Source of the DNA: Candidatus Gastranaerophilales bacterium
Lineage (GTDB): Bacteria; Cyanobacteriota; Vampirovibrionia; Gastranaerophilales; Gastranaerophilaceae
NCBI GenBank assembly: GCA_944325785.1
Contig: CALVBN010000002.1
Span: 62,001 to 126,000 of the forward strand
Direction of reading: 5' to 3'
DNA: 64,000 bases
Of this stretch, positions 24,952 to 34,280 are shown one piece after another. The position numbers were made by a program, and so were the translations under genes. Positions within the stretch are counted from its first letter, which is position 1; each line of letters begins with the position of its first letter. The notes under the pieces are model-generated. The model ran no database searches, was not told the origin of the DNA, and saw only the letters and a list, made by a program, of their open reading frames with translations.

Positions 24952-27825
24952 TTATATTAAATCTTGAGAGTGTCTAGATTCTTCCAACCGCTCCAATTCG
25001 TAGAATATATTATTTAAAAACTCATCTTCGCCAATATCAACAACCATGGCTCGTTTTGAAATTTCACCGAAATTCGTAGAATATCCGACTTTAAAACCTT
25101 TATTTTTAGCTTGATTTTGTATGTCTTTTAAATCAGGAATCAATACCCCAGAATCTTCGGTTTGTTTAAATTGCTTTTTAAAAGGAGTATAAGCACTCTT
25201 TAAGTGAATACAAATTGTTCTATCTGCGGGTTTTAATACATAATCTATCCCATGTTTTAATGTTCCATTTTTAACAAGCATATAAAATATTTGCATAAAT
25301 TTTTCAAAGCAATCGTCTGTATGAGTAAGGTCTTGATGAGATTTAATATATTTTTCAAGATTTTGGTTTAAAAGTTTGACTTCTTCCCCTTCCTTAAATT
25401 CTTTGTCAAATTCTGCAACTTGAAATAAATAATCCATACCCAACATCGCTATTGCAATATTGTTTATACATCTTAAGTCAAGGTTTGAATTTAATCCTTG
25501 AACGATTTTACACTTATTTTTTAAATCTGCATATAACCTTTCTTTATCACTAAATCTTAAAAGTATTTTAGGTAACACACAAGAAAGATATTTTTCTCTT
25601 ATATTGTTTATTTTACTTGCTTCTTCTGGATTGAAATCATCTTTATAAAATTCTGTATAAACAAGCCTTGTTGCTGTTTGAGGATTCCGATGTGCTCTAT
25701 CGTTACTTGCAAAATTTAATGTGGCATTAACAGCCCTTATATCTTGTTTTTGACCATAACCAGTCATTCTTTTGCGAGCATTTCTGTCATAAACAGCTTT
25801 GACCGTTGTTTCAAAATTCTTTCTCATATAGCCTTCAATTTCAGCATATAAAACGGGAATATTACTGTAATATTCCATATTATGTAAAAGGTTCATAGCC
25901 GTATCATTTCCGCTGCTTAAAAACCTTGTGTCAAAACCGAAAGTATAAGCAATAGTTTGAAGAAGATTACTTTTCCCACTTGCAGCTTCACCGTACATAA
26001 AATTAACCGGATATCCCATTGTTTTATCAAATAGAATATTGACAAACGGACTCATGATTGCAGTACCAATAGACAAGAATGGTTCGACTTTATTTCCATA
26101 TGCTCGTATGGTATTAACAAATAAAGCCTTTGCGATAAGTGATTCAATCGTTTTAGATTTTGGCCCAAATTCTGCAATTAGCTCATCATCTTTGTTAGCA
26201 TCAAGAAAATCCACATAACTCATATTTGGAATGTATAGATTAGGTGCGTACATACCTCTATCAACATCAAGAGCAACAAAATTACGTGAGCTAACCTGGA
26301 TTATATTTTTATTTTCATTGCTTGGCGTAAGTATATTTCCATTTGTCAAGTCAACCACAGCATTTTTATAAATCCAATACGGCTTAGATTCATGATAAAT
26401 AAAAGACGGATTTTTATAGATATTTAACTCTTCATTGATACCGTTTAATTCTTCTTGAATTATATTTTTAAATTCGGTATCTTTTAAGACATGTAGATGA
26501 ATACCACCTTCTTTTAAGATTTCATGTAAATTTTTGACATCCAAAAGTTCTTTTTGAGAGAAAATTTTAGGCTTTGTGGTTCTTTTCCCGATATTTGTTA
26601 CTATTTCGAGCTTGTATTCCGTTTGATTTTCAAATTCAAGCGAGTTAAAAATAATTGTACGCAATACTTTTAGCGTAAAATTAGATTTTCTTATATAAGT
26701 CAATTCGGCTTTATCTGGATTGTAACTTATGTAATAATAATTGTTTTTATAAGCGTAAATTCCCGATTTAAAATATTTCATAATGGAAGTATGCTCGCTG
26801 TCAATTTCAACAATTTTCTTTTGGTCTAAGTCTGAATCGGTATTTTTTAAATACAATTTTAAAATAGAGCGCACTGAAAGTTTAACATTTTTCTTTAGAA
26901 TATCTTCTGTTATATTTTTACTTTTTAAATATTTGTATAAGTCGTTAAAGTCATTTATATATTCATTGATTTCACTAAGCCTGCCGAGGTTTAAGTTATA
27001 AAATACAATAGGAATTGATTGCTCAACTTTTTCAACAGCTTGTATTCCGGCTCTATCATTATCTAAGCATAAAATGACCTTTTCAAACCCCTGTAAATAT
27101 TCAAGATGCGGTTCTAATGCTCTAAATGTATTAGGTTCGCCGTTTGTATTTGTTAGAATTTGGTATTCATTTTCTTGACCTAAATCTTTCAAATATTGAT
27201 AAATTGCGTATCCGTCTTTATAACCTGCACAAATAATGACTTCTTTTGCTTCTTTAGGTGAATTTATTTTAGATAAACATTTTTCAATGTTTTCGGCATA
27301 ACCCTTTGTTTTGCAAAGAAATTTAAACTTGCCTTTATGGTTTTCTACAGCTCTAAATTCTAAACCAGTTATAGAATCATCAAGAGCAATCATAGGCAAA
27401 GTAAACATTTTATTTTCTTCTACAAAACCTATTTTGCATTCTTTTATAACCTCTTCCGATAAGCCAGTTTCATTCATAACTAGCTCTAACATTTTTTTAT
27501 TTTTCAAAAGATTAGAACTATATTTTTCAATATTTTCTTTGCTATATCCAATTTCGGAAGCTTTTTTATAGATGTTAGCGCTTCTATATCTAGATTTTGC
27601 AATTTCTTGTGCTAATTTTTTACCGTGCTCATTATTGATACACGCACCACAAAAGAATCCTTTTTCTGGGCTAAAGTTAAGGTTATCTCCTTTATTATCT
27701 CCCCCTTCTTGTCTACAATAAGGGCAAGGACCTTGATATTGGTTCACTCCAACTTTTTTTAAATTGCAACCTAAAAAATTTTCTACTTCGTTAATGGTGA
27801 AGCTACCGTTTGAAAATTTTAACAT
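24952..27825 (-). CDS. Element primase-helicase (CHC2 zinc finger, TOPRIM, AAA+ ATPase)
   Basis: This 957-residue replication protein begins with a zinc finger (CPYC near 35, FFCGAC near 58). A TOPRIM domain follows (about 190-275, EVIICAGYKDG and LCLDNDRAGIQAV). The C-terminal half holds a DUF927-like ATPase with Walker A GEAASGKSN and Walker B-like LYAEIEG. It probably primes and unwinds element DNA, which suggests replication as a satellite or phage-plasmid-like unit. An AAAAGGAG site precedes the ATG. Confidence 0.88.
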   Translation of the reverse strand: MLKFSNGSFTINEVENFLGCNLKKVGVNQYQGPCPYCRQEGGDNKGDNLNFSPEKGFFCGACINNEHGKKLAQEIAKSRYRSANIYKKASEIGYSKENIEKYSSNLLKNKKMLELVMNETGLSEEVIKECKIGFVEENKMFTLPMIALDDSITGLEFRAVENHKGKFKFLCKTKGYAENIEKCLSKINSPKEAKEVIICAGYKDGYAIYQYLKDLGQENEYQILTNTNGEPNTFRALEPHLEYLQGFEKVILCLDNDRAGIQAVEKVEQSIPIVFYNLNLGRLSEINEYINDFNDLYKYLKSKNITEDILKKNVKLSVRSILKLYLKNTDSDLDQKKIVEIDSEHTSIMKYFKSGIYAYKNNYYYISYNPDKAELTYIRKSNFTLKVLRTIIFNSLEFENQTEYKLEIVTNIGKRTTKPKIFSQKELLDVKNLHEILKEGGIHLHVLKDTEFKNIIQEELNGINEELNIYKNPSFIYHESKPYWIYKNAVVDLTNGNILTPSNENKNIIQVSSRNFVALDVDRGMYAPNLYIPNMSYVDFLDANKDDELIAEFGPKSKTIESLIAKALFVNTIRAYGNKVEPFLSIGTAIMSPFVNILFDKTMGYPVNFMYGEAASGKSNLLQTIAYTFGFDTRFLSSGNDTAMNLLHNMEYYSNIPVLYAEIEGYMRKNFETTVKAVYDRNARKRMTGYGQKQDIRAVNATLNFASNDRAHRNPQTATRLVYTEFYKDDFNPEEASKINNIREKYLSCVLPKILLRFSDKERLYADLKNKCKIVQGLNSNLDLRCINNIAIAMLGMDYLFQVAEFDKEFKEGEEVKLLNQNLEKYIKSHQDLTHTDDCFEKFMQIFYMLVKNGTLKHGIDYVLKPADRTICIHLKSAYTPFKKQFKQTEDSGVLIPDLKDIQNQAKNKGFKVGYSTNFGEISKRAMVVDIGEDEFLNNIFYELERLEESRHSQDLI

Positions 27826-27952
27826 TTTGTCTCCTTTTATTCTGTATCACTTCAACTCAATTAATAAAGCCTTGCAAGGAATATAAATTTAAGTTATATT
27901 TCAATTATGATGTAGATTAAAAATTTTGCACTAGCTAAAAATAGGAATATAA

Positions 27953-28774
27953 ATGAACAGAACAAAATACGAAAAACAACTAAAAAAAGCTTTTATAACT
28001 TGGTTTGAAGAAAAAGCCGAAAAAATTTATGATATTGGTGAGGATTCACAAAAATATTTATCTAAAAATTTAGGAATAAAAGAAGAAGAATTTTTAAATA
28101 AGTATATTAGACCTATTACTAACTTAAACAACTTACAATTAATTCAATTTTTTAAAGCCTTGTCTTATCATTTGGCTGATAGATTTTCCCCCTTGCCATA
28201 TGTTATAAAATATCAAATATCTCAAAATATGAATCCTGAGCCTAATGCCCTTGATTGGTTGCTTGTTCATATTAAACACATTGCTCTTTTTGATTTTGAA
28301 GATGATATCTCTTATGAATGTAAAATTCCATATAAGCAATGTATTTATTGTGGGGCTTTAGATAAATTCAAAGCTCCAACCTGGACAAATAAAGAATATA
28401 TTGAATTTGATGATAGAAAACACTTTTGTCATAGCGATAATTGTGAAACTTTAAGTGGCTCAAATCCAGAAGAACATAATCCACATTGTCATTATGCAAT
28501 ATTTGCACGAAGAAAAAAGACTCTTATTGATAGAATCAAGAAAACACATTCGGCAGCAACAGCAGTCGAAATTTTCATTGATTTTTGCGAAAAGCAGCTT
28601 AAAGAAAATTTAAACATAAAATATGCTATTAGAACAAAAGAAGAATACAAATTTGGTGAATATGGATATGTTGATTTAACTTCTTTAAGTGAAAATTTTG
28701 ATTTTGAAGATTTCTTTTATTCAGATGAAAAAATAATCGAAAAAGAATTAGAAAAATTAAAGCCCTTGAAGTAG
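27953..28774 (+). CDS. Hypothetical protein with Cys/His zinc site
   Basis: This 273-residue protein is not recognised. The middle (about 125-190) carries CIYC, FCHSDNC and HCH, enough for a zinc ribbon. The flanks are charged and helical. AGGA precedes the ATG. It is divergent from the primase and convergent with a PDZ gene. Nucleic-acid binding is plausible from the zinc site but unproven. Confidence 0.6.
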   Translation: MNRTKYEKQLKKAFITWFEEKAEKIYDIGEDSQKYLSKNLGIKEEEFLNKYIRPITNLNNLQLIQFFKALSYHLADRFSPLPYVIKYQISQNMNPEPNALDWLLVHIKHIALFDFEDDISYECKIPYKQCIYCGALDKFKAPTWTNKEYIEFDDRKHFCHSDNCETLSGSNPEEHNPHCHYAIFARRKKTLIDRIKKTHSAATAVEIFIDFCEKQLKENLNIKYAIRTKEEYKFGEYGYVDLTSLSENFDFEDFFYSDEKIIEKELEKLKPLK

Positions 28775-28793
28775 TATCAAGAGCTTTGTTTCT
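28759..28793. terminator. Shared convergent terminator
   Basis: Stem AAAGC-CTTGA/TCAAG-GCTTT with a short loop and one mismatch, A/T tracts on both sides, between the genes ending at 28774 and 28793. Confidence 0.7.
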
Positions 28794-29539
28794 TATAAAT
28801 TTTCTAAAATAGGCTTTTGGTATTGGCTTTTCAATGTAACTGTTTTTACTTTGCCACCACTTTTTTCTTTATATCCTATTTTAATTGTTTGTCCAGCTTG
28901 AGTTGGATTTAATAATTTCCATAATTCTTCTGGGGAGTATTTTTTAATGTGCTTATCATTAATTTCTACAATTCTATTTTTAGCTTTTAATCCTTGCTCT
29001 TGTGCGCTATAAGATGTTGATATTAAACGTGGCCCTCTTATTGTAGATTTAGGAACTACATTATAGAAATAAACTGATTCTGCGTCATTGGAATTGCTAA
29101 TTCTTGTTGGTGTACCATTAGAATCAATACCGTCTGACATATAATCTTTATTTGGTTTAGCCTTTAATTTTATAAAATAATTAAGTCCATAAGTATAACC
29201 ACCTTTTAAGTCTTTTTTAAGAACATATAATTCTTTAGCGTCATATGGCCATATGAAAGAATTATTTACTAAACTCAAAATGCAATTTTTACCGTTTGGA
29301 ACAATCGTAAATGTTTTTTTGAATTGATAACCACTCCAAAGAGTCAAGTAGCGTGTTTTAACAGTAAAAGAATATTCGTTTAATTTATTAGATTCTATAA
29401 TCGCACCCTTAAGAGCATAGATACCAATAATATCATTTTTTAATTTTGCAGCGTCATAATTTTCAATAATCGTTGTTGCTGCATTTGCACTTGCATTAAA
29501 TAAAAATAATGCTGCTAATGACAATAAAATCTTTTTCAT
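28793..29539 (-). CDS. Exported PDZ-domain protein
   Basis: Started at the ATG at 29539, this 248-residue protein begins with a clear signal peptide (MKKILLSLAALFLFNASANA). The open frame to 29620 only adds overlap with the upstream gene. A PDZ-like domain sits at the C-terminus (QGLKAKNRIVEINDKHI). It has no protease domain. It is translated after the TPR gene and is probably periplasmic. Exported cargo of this type in a replicating element is unusual. Confidence 0.75.
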   Translation of the reverse strand: MKKILLSLAALFLFNASANAATTIIENYDAAKLKNDIIGIYALKGAIIESNKLNEYSFTVKTRYLTLWSGYQFKKTFTIVPNGKNCILSLVNNSFIWPYDAKELYVLKKDLKGGYTYGLNYFIKLKAKPNKDYMSDGIDSNGTPTRISNSNDAESVYFYNVVPKSTIRGPRLISTSYSAQEQGLKAKNRIVEINDKHIKKYSPEELWKLLNPTQAGQTIKIGYKEKSGGKVKTVTLKSQYQKPILENL

Positions 29540-29564
29540 AAAACCTCGCTTTCTAATTACATTA

Positions 29565-30443
29565 CTAAAATCCAAATTTTTGAGATGTTTTACATATTTT
29601 CTCATAACTTTCATAATCACTTTGCTCTAATGACATCGTTTTTGCTAAATCTATATCTTTTTTTGCTTCTGCAAAGTAACCAAAAGCATAAAATACCATA
29701 GCTTTGGTCATAAGTATTTGAGGATTTTTAGGAGCTAATTCAACTGCTTTTTTGGCATCTATAATTGCTTTTGGATTATATTGATAAAGATAAGCCGAAC
29801 TTCTTTGTGCATAATTATCTGCTATTAAAGGGTCAATTTTTATTGCTATAGTTAAATCTTCAATAGCACCATTTATATCTTCTTTCCCAATACGTAATTT
29901 CCCGCGAAGAAAATATGCATAGCCGAAGTTTTTATCTAATTTAATGGCATCTGTTAACAATCCAATAGCTTTGCCTGGATTTCTTTCTATGTATAAAGTT
30001 GCTTTTTGAGCATAATAAAAAGGACTAAATGGGGCAAGTTTTATAGCTTTATCTATATCTAATTCTGCTCTAGCATAGTCTAAATTCATTGTATGCAAAA
30101 GTGAACGCTTTGAATAAATTTGTGGATTATTTTTATTTAAGAATATTGCCATATTGTAATTAATAAGAGCAGCTCTTTTTTCCCCTATTTCTAGGTAAAC
30201 GTCTGCTTTTTTGTAATAAATTTCAGAATCAAAAATGTTAAATAATAAACACTTATTAAGTTCGTTTAAACTTTTTTCATAGTGTCCATTTATTGAAAAA
30301 GTTTCAGCTATAAAAAAGGATTTTTCTGAGATTTTAGGATATAAAACTTTAAAATAAATAATTGAGGCAAAAAGTAAAATAACAGAAATTAGTATAACTA
30401 TGCGAGCATTTCTATTAAAAAAAATATTTCTAATTTTATCCAT
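29565..30443 (-). CDS. Membrane-anchored TPR protein
   Basis: This 292-residue protein has a signal anchor (about 13-34, ARIVILISVILLFASIIYF) followed by seven or so tetratricopeptide repeats with the usual Tyr/Ala/Pro spacing. TPR arrays bind peptides and assemble complexes. AAGGAG precedes the ATG. It forms an operon with the PDZ gene, 26 bp downstream, so both may act in one envelope complex. Confidence 0.8.
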   Translation of the reverse strand: MDKIRNIFFNRNARIVILISVILLFASIIYFKVLYPKISEKSFFIAETFSINGHYEKSLNELNKCLLFNIFDSEIYYKKADVYLEIGEKRAALINYNMAIFLNKNNPQIYSKRSLLHTMNLDYARAELDIDKAIKLAPFSPFYYAQKATLYIERNPGKAIGLLTDAIKLDKNFGYAYFLRGKLRIGKEDINGAIEDLTIAIKIDPLIADNYAQRSSAYLYQYNPKAIIDAKKAVELAPKNPQILMTKAMVFYAFGYFAEAKKDIDLAKTMSLEQSDYESYEKICKTSQKFGF

Positions 30444-30493
30444 ATCTAACTCCTTTTTAGTAAATATAACACAAATCTTTTTAAAATAACACG

Positions 30494-30784
30494 GTGGGTT
30501 TGTTTTATTTAGGGTTGATTACAATCATAATTACTGTAATGAGTGGTTTAGACGATAAAGAATTAGTAGAAAGACAAAATGATTTAAGAATCTTTGGTTT
30601 GCGTATCCGTGAGTTAAGAAAAAAGAGCAAATTAACTCAATCTGAGCTTGCCGAAAAAATTGGACTATCGACTAACTTTATTGGTATGGTAGAACGAGGA
30701 GAAAGAAACACGAGCGTTGATAAAATTTTCAAGTTAGCTAAAGCCTTCAATATTAGTCTTGCTCAATTTTTTGAAACACTTTAA
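30494..30784 (+). CDS. XRE-family HTH regulator
   Basis: The HTH (about 34-90) reads LRIRELRKKSKLTQSELAEK, a standard XRE DNA-binding domain; no other domain is present. Two starts are possible: GTG at 30494 (96 residues), with TAAAAT exactly 6 nt upstream, or ATG at 30539 (81 residues). Neither has a Shine-Dalgarno. The gene is divergent from the TPR-PDZ operon and likely controls lysogeny-type or cargo promoters of the element. Confidence 0.8.
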   Translation: MGLFYLGLITIIITVMSGLDDKELVERQNDLRIFGLRIRELRKKSKLTQSELAEKIGLSTNFIGMVERGERNTSVDKIFKLAKAFNISLAQFFETL

Positions 30785-30981
30785 GAATCCCACAGTGTCT
30801 CTATATCTGCAAGAATTAAATTTACTTTCTTAAGTATGACAAATACTTCTTCTTGGCGACAAAGCTGTAAATCTTTATCAATAATACAAGAATCGGAGGC
30901 TAAGGCACACGTCTTTATCAATGCTCTAGCTTCAAAAAGTAAACTTTGTGTTTCTTCAATCTTGTTTTCTAGGTCTTTCAT
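30781..30981 (-). CDS. Small helical element protein
   Basis: This 66-residue protein with a strong AAGGAGG site is not recognised. It is helical and carries three Cys (positions about 25, 33, 42). It converges with the XRE gene, sharing 4 nt. Its size and place suggest an accessory regulator or antitoxin-like partner, without direct evidence. Confidence 0.55.
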   Translation of the reverse strand: MKDLENKIEETQSLLFEARALIKTCALASDSCIIDKDLQLCRQEEVFVILKKVNLILADIETLWDS

Positions 30982-31157
30982 TCTTTCCTCCTTATAAAAT
31001 GATGTACTTAACTAGCCAGTATTCAAGTGAATAAGGGCTCTAAGCAAATTTTATCGAGAATGAATCAAGATTTATGCATTAAGATTAAGGATTGTCGCAA
31101 TTATATGTATTTAAAGCATTTTTATATTACAATTAAATAAATTAAAAGGAGGTTCGC

Positions 31158-32252
31158 ATGCCTGAAATTCAAGAACAAATTGAAGAAGAAATTGTAAACC
31201 AGTTAAAAGTTGTTGATTATGATACTCATGAATTTACGATTGAGGTAATACTATCAAAATTAAAAAAGGGAGAAATTTTAATTCCACCTTATCAAAGAAA
31301 ATTTGTGTGGACCGAAAATAAAAAATCGAAATTTATAGAATCACTGCTTATAAATATTCCAATTCCATACTTATTTTTAGCAGATACTCCAAGTGGCGAT
31401 TTAGAAATTATTGATGGGGTACAAAGATTATTAACTATTTACTCGTTTTGTAAGAATGATTCAAAACTTGAACTGGATGACTTGGATTATTGTAAAGAAG
31501 AATTGAGATTAAAAAATCTAGAAAAATTACCTAAATTAAATGGTATATGCTTTACAGATTTATTAGAATCAAGACGCAAAAGGTTTTTAAATAAAACGAT
31601 AAGAGCAATTGTGCTAACGGAAAAGGCTGATGAAGATGTTAGATTTGATTTATTTGAAAGAATTAATACAGGTAGTGATTCGCTAAAAGCTATGGAAAAA
31701 AGACGTGGAGCTTTTCAAGGTAGGTTTACAGATTTTATTAAAGAAATTGCTACTAATTCTTTGTTTACATCTACTTTAAATATAACTGACAACAAAAAGA
31801 AAAGACGTGAAGATGAAGAGCTTGCATTGAGATTTTTTGCTTATTCAGATAACTATTTAAACTTTACCAAAAGCGTTCAGGGCTTTTTAGATGATTATCT
31901 TATTAATAAAAATATGCAATGGGCACAATTAAGTAATAGTGATTTGAAAAAAGAACAGGATACAAAAACAAAAGAAATTATTGATGTACTAACCTTTGCA
32001 CAAAAGTATTTTACACATAATTTATATAAAAATGAAAAAACAAAGCAAAACTCAAGAGTTCGATTTGAAGCATTATCTGTTGGTACGAATTTGGCATTAA
32101 GACAAAATCCTAATTTGTTAAATCAAAATATTGAGGTTAATTGGGTAAACTCAAATGATTTCTTAAAATTGGTTACAACAGATGGCAGCAATACAAAAAA
32201 ACGAGTTAATGCACGTATTGAATTTGTAAGAGATAAACTTTTAGGTGATTAG
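31158..32252 (+). CDS. DUF262 (GmrSD/ParB-like) protein of a candidate defence module
   Basis: This 364-residue protein has the DUF262 signatures PPYQRKFVW (43-51) and DGVQRLLTI (86-94, where DGQQR is usual), followed by FERINTGSDSL. DUF262 proteins include the GTP/UTP-dependent nuclease subunit GmrS and related phage-defence effectors. No DUF1607 partner domain is fused here. AGGAGG precedes the ATG. It is the first gene of a two-gene operon with the HEPN gene, 2 nt apart. Nuclease activity is inferred from the family. Confidence 0.85.
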   Translation: MPEIQEQIEEEIVNQLKVVDYDTHEFTIEVILSKLKKGEILIPPYQRKFVWTENKKSKFIESLLINIPIPYLFLADTPSGDLEIIDGVQRLLTIYSFCKNDSKLELDDLDYCKEELRLKNLEKLPKLNGICFTDLLESRRKRFLNKTIRAIVLTEKADEDVRFDLFERINTGSDSLKAMEKRRGAFQGRFTDFIKEIATNSLFTSTLNITDNKKKRREDEELALRFFAYSDNYLNFTKSVQGFLDDYLINKNMQWAQLSNSDLKKEQDTKTKEIIDVLTFAQKYFTHNLYKNEKTKQNSRVRFEALSVGTNLALRQNPNLLNQNIEVNWVNSNDFLKLVTTDGSNTKKRVNARIEFVRDKLLGD

Positions 32253-32254
32253 TA

Positions 32255-32950
32255 ATGCAACAATTATTTGATGAATTCAATGAAAGAAAAGAAGAAATAG
32301 ACTGTTATTATAAATTTTTAAGGCAGATAACTTCTCAGACGTATATTCTTAAAAATATTCGTAAGAAACAAGATAATTGTCTAGATGCCAGAATACAAAA
32401 AATATTAAAAGCAAATACCTTTTTACTTTTATATAATCTAATTGAGTCAACAGTTAAAAATTCTATACAATACGCGTGTCAACAAATAGCAAAGGAGAAT
32501 ATTCAATACGAATTGTTGGTTGATGGTTTAAAAAAACAATGGGTAAATGTACATACAAGACAACATTTACAGTCCCCAAATGATTTAAAACTGAGAGAAG
32601 GTGTTAAATTTATTATAGATAAGACCCTTGAAGATTTTATTCGATTTGATGATAAATACAAAATAGAGTATCAAAATAATGTAGATGCGGAAACAATGCG
32701 TAAAGTAGCAAGAGACTTTGGATTTAAGTTAAAATTTGCAGATTCTTTAAAGGGTGGTTATAGAATTGAAGAAATCAAAGATAAAAGAAATTTCTTAGCA
32801 CATGGTAATATTACTTTTTCTTCTTGTGGCCAGGATTGTACCTTAGAGGATTTAACAAAATATAAAAATGATACTTATAAAATTTTAAATAAATTTTTAA
32901 ATTCTATAAAAAACTATTTAGAAAAGAAGCAATATAAAAAAGCTATCTGA
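32255..32950 (+). CDS. HEPN-domain protein, MAE_28990-like
   Basis: This 231-residue all-helical protein has RNFLAH (178-183), the Rx4H catalytic motif of HEPN ribonucleases, in a context resembling the MAE_28990/MAE_18760 group. Conserved N-terminal helices contain FLLLYNLIEST. HEPN proteins in conflict systems usually cleave RNA. It follows the DUF262 gene directly and ends next to a convergent methyltransferase. I infer a toxic effector or regulator of the DUF262 partner. Confidence 0.8.
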   Translation: MQQLFDEFNERKEEIDCYYKFLRQITSQTYILKNIRKKQDNCLDARIQKILKANTFLLLYNLIESTVKNSIQYACQQIAKENIQYELLVDGLKKQWVNVHTRQHLQSPNDLKLREGVKFIIDKTLEDFIRFDDKYKIEYQNNVDAETMRKVARDFGFKLKFADSLKGGYRIEEIKDKRNFLAHGNITFSSCGQDCTLEDLTKYKNDTYKILNKFLNSIKNYLEKKQYKKAI

Positions 32951-34018
32951 CTATTCCATAATAGTTTTTATATGCTGCAATATGGATTTTCCAATAATTT
33001 CTCCCAAATCAACAGGTACAGCATTGCCAATATGTCTACCTATAACTTTTAGTGAATATTCTTCATTTTCTATAAATTTATAGTCTTTGGGAAATGTTTG
33101 TAATAAGGCCCCTTCCCTTAATGACAAAGCTCTATTTTGAATCGGATGTCCAAATCTACCAGTGCCATATATATAAAATTGGGTTGTAATAGTTGGAGAA
33201 GGACTGTCCCATTTCATTCTACCATATACGGCACTATAAGATTTACCAGTAGATTTTTTATAGCAATCTGGCAATAATTTTTTATCCCAATCTTGCCAAG
33301 TTCCGCCGGGCACAGATTGTTTAATTCTTTCCAAGTTTATAGCGGTTAATTTCGCACATCTATGTAACGGGTCAGTTTTATCCTGTTCCCCATTTTTTAA
33401 TTTTGGTAAATCTTTTATTTCAGATTCTACCGTTCTAAAAACTTGATTTTTTTCTGGGGAAACTAATTTTATTGTCCCAAGCTTAGAAGCTAATAAAACT
33501 AGTCTTCTTCTTTTTTGAGGCAAACCATATTTGCTACAATCAACAATCTTATAGGAAACATTATAATGATTTTTTTCTAGAGTATCTAAAAAACATTGGA
33601 AAATATCAAACTTAACTAATTCTGGAACATTTTCCATTGAAACAATATCCGGTTTAATATTTTCAATATGCTTTGCATAAAACTTTAAAAGATTCCATTT
33701 TTTATCTTTAGTTCTATTCTTATATTTATTTGTTTGTCGAGAAAAGGTTTGACATGGTGCACAACCAACTAAAATCTTTATATCATCTTTTTTATAATAT
33801 CTAGCAATTACAGAACTATCAATTTCCGAAATATCACAGTTAACAAATTCGGCATTATTATTACACTCATAAGCAAACTTACATGTGTTATCACTATCAA
33901 AACCTGCGACAACATTTAACCCTGCTTTTTGCAGTCCACAAGTCAAGCCCCCAATACCACAGAATAAATCTACAACTGTTACATTTTCAGATTTAGTCTT
34001 TTTCATATTTAATAGCAT
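32951..34018 (-). CDS. DNA cytosine-C5 methyltransferase
   Basis: This 355-residue protein contains all main motifs: I DLFCGIGG (17-24), IV PCQ with catalytic Cys89, VI ENV (129-131), VIII QKRRR, IX REGALLQTFP and X HIGNAVP. It methylates cytosine C5 in a short site set by its target-recognition region (about 200-290). There is no Shine-Dalgarno; ATG at 34006 is an alternative start. It is convergent, stop to stop, with the DUF262-HEPN operon, and no classic restriction enzyme is present. Confidence 0.92.
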   Translation of the reverse strand: MLLNMKKTKSENVTVVDLFCGIGGLTCGLQKAGLNVVAGFDSDNTCKFAYECNNNAEFVNCDISEIDSSVIARYYKKDDIKILVGCAPCQTFSRQTNKYKNRTKDKKWNLLKFYAKHIENIKPDIVSMENVPELVKFDIFQCFLDTLEKNHYNVSYKIVDCSKYGLPQKRRRLVLLASKLGTIKLVSPEKNQVFRTVESEIKDLPKLKNGEQDKTDPLHRCAKLTAINLERIKQSVPGGTWQDWDKKLLPDCYKKSTGKSYSAVYGRMKWDSPSPTITTQFYIYGTGRFGHPIQNRALSLREGALLQTFPKDYKFIENEEYSLKVIGRHIGNAVPVDLGEIIGKSILQHIKTIME

Positions 34019-34197
34019 ACCATAAAAATATTAGTTAAGAATTTTTACAAATATTAATTTTGCAAAATGTTGCGAGTGTATGTTTTTATTCACCTTCTGT
34101 AAACTTTCAATTTTTAAAAATCAGCCGGGAGTTTTTCTAACTCTCGACAACATGTTAAATTCCAACTTTTCCCCTATAGGGCGGGGTAGGAAATAAA

Positions 34198-34234
34198 AAA
34201 GAGCCTTTTTGCCTAAAATAAAAAGCTCTTTTTT
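34198..34234 (-). terminator. Terminator near the right end of the element
   Basis: Imperfect stem AAAAAGAGC-TTTTT/AAAAA-GCTCTTTTT with a 9-nt loop. On the minus strand it lies downstream of the tRNA-Arg at 34281. Confidence 0.7.
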
Positions 34235-34238
34235 CAAT

Positions 34239-34257
34239 TTGTAGTAAATTTGTAGTA
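34239..34257 (+). repeat. Right arm-site pair of the tRNA-Arg element
   Basis: TTGTAGTA at 34239-34246 and 34250-34257, an 11-bp period, the same sequence and orientation as the pair at 22441-22459. Confidence 0.7.
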
Positions 34258-34280
34258 TTTTCAAAAATAGGCACAAAAAA

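Noticed and set aside
31158-34018. Classic type II restriction-modification system
   Set aside because: The methyltransferase is complete, but neither neighbour has a PD-(D/E)xK, HNH or GIY-YIG motif that I can see, so I report a candidate non-classical module.
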